20,253 nt of DNA from a virus: positions 1 through 20,253 of IMG/VR virus record IMGVR_UViG_3300043775_001393. One strand, given 5' to 3'. Both the position numbers and the translations under genes were made by a program. Position 1 is the first letter of the stretch. The number at the start of each line of letters is the position of its first letter. The notes under the pieces are model-generated. The model was not told the DNA's origin. It worked only from the letters and a program-made list of their open reading frames with translations, and searched no databases. Of the stretch, positions 18,705 through 20,253 are shown piece by piece.

Positions 18705-18760
18705 CTCTAAATGTTAGATTGGTTGGGCTTTACCGAGCCGCGAACCTACTACTATTTATA
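18705..18760 (-). promoter_or_regulatory. Perfect T4-late-type promoter and structured leader of the second GIY-YIG gene
   Basis: On the - strand, TATAAATA (18753-18760) matches the T4 late consensus exactly. It is followed by TTCGC, a hairpin with stem GGCT/AGCC (18736-18739 and 18726-18729) and 6-nt loop, CAACC and TCTAACATTTA, then AGAGG and the ATG. Confidence 0.72.
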
Positions 18761-18768
18761 CGGAATAC

Positions 18769-18797
18769 AAAAAAGAGCCCGTTAAGGCTCTTTTTTT
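18769..18797. terminator. Bidirectional-type terminator after the gene at 18802-19236
   Basis: AAAAAAGAGCC (18769-18779) pairs with GGCTCTTTTTT (18786-18796) around a 6-nt loop. On the - strand, the direction of both neighbours, a run of T follows the stem. Confidence 0.88.
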
Positions 18798-18801
18798 CAC
18801 A

Positions 18802-19236
18802 TCAAGAATCTAATTGTTTACATGTCCATCCCTTGTGACTTTTCCTAACTCCCCGTGATACCTTTCCCATAGTAGACGGATCTAAGCCATTTTCTTTACA
18901 AAACAGTTCAAGATTACGTATTGTGAATGTGTTGCCTTCAGAATTAGTTAATTCCCAAGTTTTGGTATTAGCCTCGTTTGCAGCTGCCATTGATAAATTA
19001 CCATTTGCAATCCGCGATGCCAATGATTTCTGCGCATTTTCTTTGGTTATCCCACGTTCTCTACAAGTTATCGCAGCTTTATCAGCAGCTATCTGAAATG
19101 TTCCGTTATTAGTTTTAGTAACTTTTGCTTTTGCCGCACCGGTCACATACGAGTTATTAGCCAATCTAGTTTCACGGATCTTTTGTCCAACTGTTTTAGT
19201 TTCTGCTGTGGTTTCTGTATCTTCAGTCATGTTCAC
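18802..19236 (-). CDS. Nuclease-less relative of the GIY-YIG proteins (DNA-binding modules only)
   Basis: A 144-aa protein containing the DNA-binding parts of the two GIY-YIG proteins but no nuclease domain. Residues 20-90 hold NUMOD3-like units with the same 17-residue period (GTFQIAADKAAITCRER, GITKENAQKSLASRIAN), and 92-143 form one terminal module (TWELTNSEGNTFTIRNLELF, then CKENGLDPSTMGKVSRG and HKGWTCKQL). The first 16 residues are Thr/Glu-rich. AGAGGTG precedes the ATG, TATAAT lies about 46 bases upstream of it, and a terminator follows directly, so it looks expressed rather than decayed. It may be a repressor or competitor of the homing enzymes, or a remnant that lost its nuclease domain; sequence alone does not decide. 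Confidence 0.76.
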   Translation of the reverse strand: MNMTEDTETTAETKTVGQKIRETRLANNSYVTGAAKAKVTKTNNGTFQIAADKAAITCRERGITKENAQKSLASRIANGNLSMAAANEANTKTWELTNSEGNTFTIRNLELFCKENGLDPSTMGKVSRGVRKSHKGWTCKQLDS

Positions 19237-19280
19237 CTCTGATTAATATTCAAAAAGAATTCATATTATACTATATATTC

Positions 19281-19302
19281 GCGAGGCACGCTAGTGCCGA
19301 GC
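19281..19302 (+). repeat. 22-bp GC-rich hairpin element, copy 3
   Basis: Arm GCGAG, stem GCAC, loop GCTA, stem GTGC, arm CGAGC. It lies between the phoH terminator and the probable -10 box (TATAAT on the - strand at about 19265-19270) of the gene at 18802-19236, that is, in the usual -35 zone. Confidence 0.72.
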
Positions 19303-19307
19303 CATCG

Positions 19308-19330
19308 AAAAAGGGCCCGAAGGCCCTTTT
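19308..19330 (-). terminator. Rho-independent terminator of phoH with a UUCG tetraloop
   Basis: Read on the - strand: AAAAGGGCC, TTCG loop, GGCCCTTTTT. The stem is nine perfect pairs with an extra-stable UUCG loop and it starts a few bases after the phoH stop. Confidence 0.9.
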
Positions 19331-19334
19331 GTTG

Positions 19335-20253
19335 TTAATCATCTTCACCATAATATCGCAATACTTCTGCAACGACCTTTGATCTTTCAATATCAGAATG
19401 ATTAAAATGAACAATCGAGATTGCTGAATCTGCTTCCTTTGCACTTTCATACAATTCCATGAAATTCCTCAATCCATTACGATCACCCCTATCACTCTGC
19501 GCTAAATCACCCGTAATTATCAATTTACTCGACGAAGCTATTCGAGTAAGAAGCATTTTCATTTGATTGGGTGTGGTTAACTGCGCCTCATCTGCAATAA
19601 TAACTGAATTCTGTAAGTTTCGCCCTCTAAGGCACCCTATTAATGCAAATTCAATAACTTTTTCATTGACATAATGATTTACCGTATCTGGACTCCAATT
19701 ATCTTCAAGTATATCAACGATGCTCAATACATACGGTTCGATTTTATCACGTACTCCGCCCGGTAAGGCACCAATAATTTCATCAGTAGCGTATAGCGGT
19801 CTAGCAATCACCAGTTTATCATATTTTCCCTTTTTTAACTGATCAATTCCATACTGCACTGCTAATAAAGTGTTGTGATTCACAATAAACTCATCAGTAA
19901 CATACAGATGATCCTCACTATCAATCAAGATACACTGACATTCTTCCATCTCAGCTTCTACAACTGAGAGCACTGGCATTAACTCTAAAGGACTCTCAAC
20001 GATACTAAACCGAATATGAACACCAGTGTCTTTGATACAAGCAGAACCACCGATAGAACGAACTAAGTAGACAACCGAGTCTTGTAACAAGGCACCAGCA
20101 GTAAAGACTAGGTTACCAGAATCGACAGCATGGATGCTGGTATCGAGTAGACCTTGTAGTAATTTAACTTTTTGTGAACGAGAAGCGTTGAGATATTCCG
20201 CTGGGATAGCTGTATCGTCTTTTAAAAGCATAGTACCTAATTGGAAAGGGTCG
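19335..20253 (-). CDS. phoH: PhoH-family ATPase interrupted by an intein (5' part outside the window)
   Basis: The - strand frame is open from the window edge (20252) to the stop at 19335; the Met at 20231 is internal. From 19871 to 19335 it encodes a PhoH ATPase: TLLAVQYGIDQLKKG, LVIARPL, ALPGGVRDKIEPY, CLRGRNLQNSVIIADEAQLT (Walker B) and MLLTRIASSSKLIITGDLAQ (sensor). The family normally reads GxAGTGKTLLAV; here the residues before TLLAV are LYVTDEFIVNHN, an exact intein C-terminus with the penultimate His and final Asn. The intein therefore sits between the Walker A Lys and Thr. Upstream intein sequence (IPAEYLNASRSQKVKLLQGL) is of LAGLIDADG type. PhoH proteins of phages are ATPases of uncertain role, possibly RNA helicase-like. 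No active ATPase forms without splicing. Confidence 0.87.
   Translation of the reverse strand, partial: DPFQLGTMLLKDDTAIPAEYLNASRSQKVKLLQGLLDTSIHAVDSGNLVFTAGALLQDSVVYLVRSIGGSACIKDTGVHIRFSIVESPLELMPVLSVVEAEMEECQCILIDSEDHLYVTDEFIVNHNTLLAVQYGIDQLKKGKYDKLVIARPLYATDEIIGALPGGVRDKIEPYVLSIVDILEDNWSPDTVNHYVNEKVIEFALIGCLRGRNLQNSVIIADEAQLTTPNQMKMLLTRIASSSKLIITGDLAQSDRGDRNGLRNFMELYESAKEADSAISIVHFNHSDIERSKVVAEVLRYYGEDD
19872..20253 (-). mobile_element. Intein C-terminal part with a degraded LAGLIDADG motif, inserted in phoH
   Basis: The visible portion ends at the Asn codon 19872-19874; the next codon is Thr, a permitted +1 residue. Block F/G is QCILIDSEDHLYVTDEFIVNHN. The endonuclease motif reads GLLDTSI where active members have GLLDTDG, so the catalytic Asp and the helix-packing Gly are both changed. 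The N-terminal splicing half lies beyond 20253. Confidence 0.83.

Noticed and set aside
1-20253. tRNA genes and CRISPR arrays
   Set aside because: No cloverleaf with a conserved T-loop and no regularly spaced direct repeats with unique spacers were found by eye.

Overview
The window looks like part of the genome of a large T4-like (tailed, myovirus-type) phage with an AT-rich genome. The evidence is a T4 gp44-type clamp-loader ATPase, a dCMP deaminase, a MazG-like pyrophosphohydrolase, a GroES/gp31-like co-chaperonin, a PhoH-family ATPase, a UV damage endonuclease, a block of virion proteins with the ANDGxGDxLRxAFxKVNxNF signature, and GIY-YIG homing-type endonucleases. Several small proteins resemble, from memory, families conserved in T4-like phages of marine bacteria (cyanophage or pelagiphage type), but no photosynthesis gene is present and the host cannot be named. 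No tRNA, CRISPR array or integrase was found.

Layout. (1) 2-1264: 3' part of a conserved phage protein of unknown role, closed by a terminator. (2) 1360-4121: a + strand run of overlapping genes from a sigma70-like promoter: uvdE, a GT8-type glycosyltransferase, a 37-aa protein, a WYL_2/DUF2693-like protein and a eukaryotic-type phosphomannomutase. (3) 4152-4652 (-): a disordered Lys/Pro/Val/Glu-rich protein of unknown role. (4) 4749-9093: virion proteins, including an 837-aa Ig-like/carbohydrate-binding protein that is probably exposed on the particle. (5) 9102-11418: a polymerase III alpha-like stub without the catalytic site, small unknown genes, a GroES-like protein and a MazG-like enzyme, with an attenuator-like leader before the last. 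(6) 11468-12586 (-): a GIY-YIG protein with seven 17-residue DNA-binding-type repeats. (7) 12722-14618: clamp loader, dCMP deaminase and small genes behind a perfect-consensus promoter. (8) 14811-17455: an unusual operon of a 26-aa membrane peptide, seven paralogous stand-alone DUF1566 (Lcl-type, C-type-lectin-like) proteins and one unrelated gene. (9) 17530-19236 (-): a second GIY-YIG protein with four C-terminal modules and a nuclease-less relative. (10) 19335-20253 (-): the 3' part of phoH, interrupted by an intein whose last residues sit between the Walker A Lys and Thr.

Regulation seems to use two signals. Near-consensus sigma70 promoters (TTGACA/TATAAT) precede the DNA-metabolism and accessory operons. 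T4-late-like motifs (xATAAATA or CTAAATAC) precede several virion genes and three - strand genes. Two repeat families are concentrated in the accessory part. One is a 12-mer, ATTATCTTTTAG, found nine times exactly. The other is a 22-bp GC-rich hairpin found three times, with conserved arms and loop and a covarying stem. The two GIY-YIG genes also share a duplicated leader whose hairpin stem covaries.

The best candidates for new biology are the DUF1566 array with its embedded hairpins, the 12-mer family, and the phoH intein with a degraded LAGLIDADG motif.
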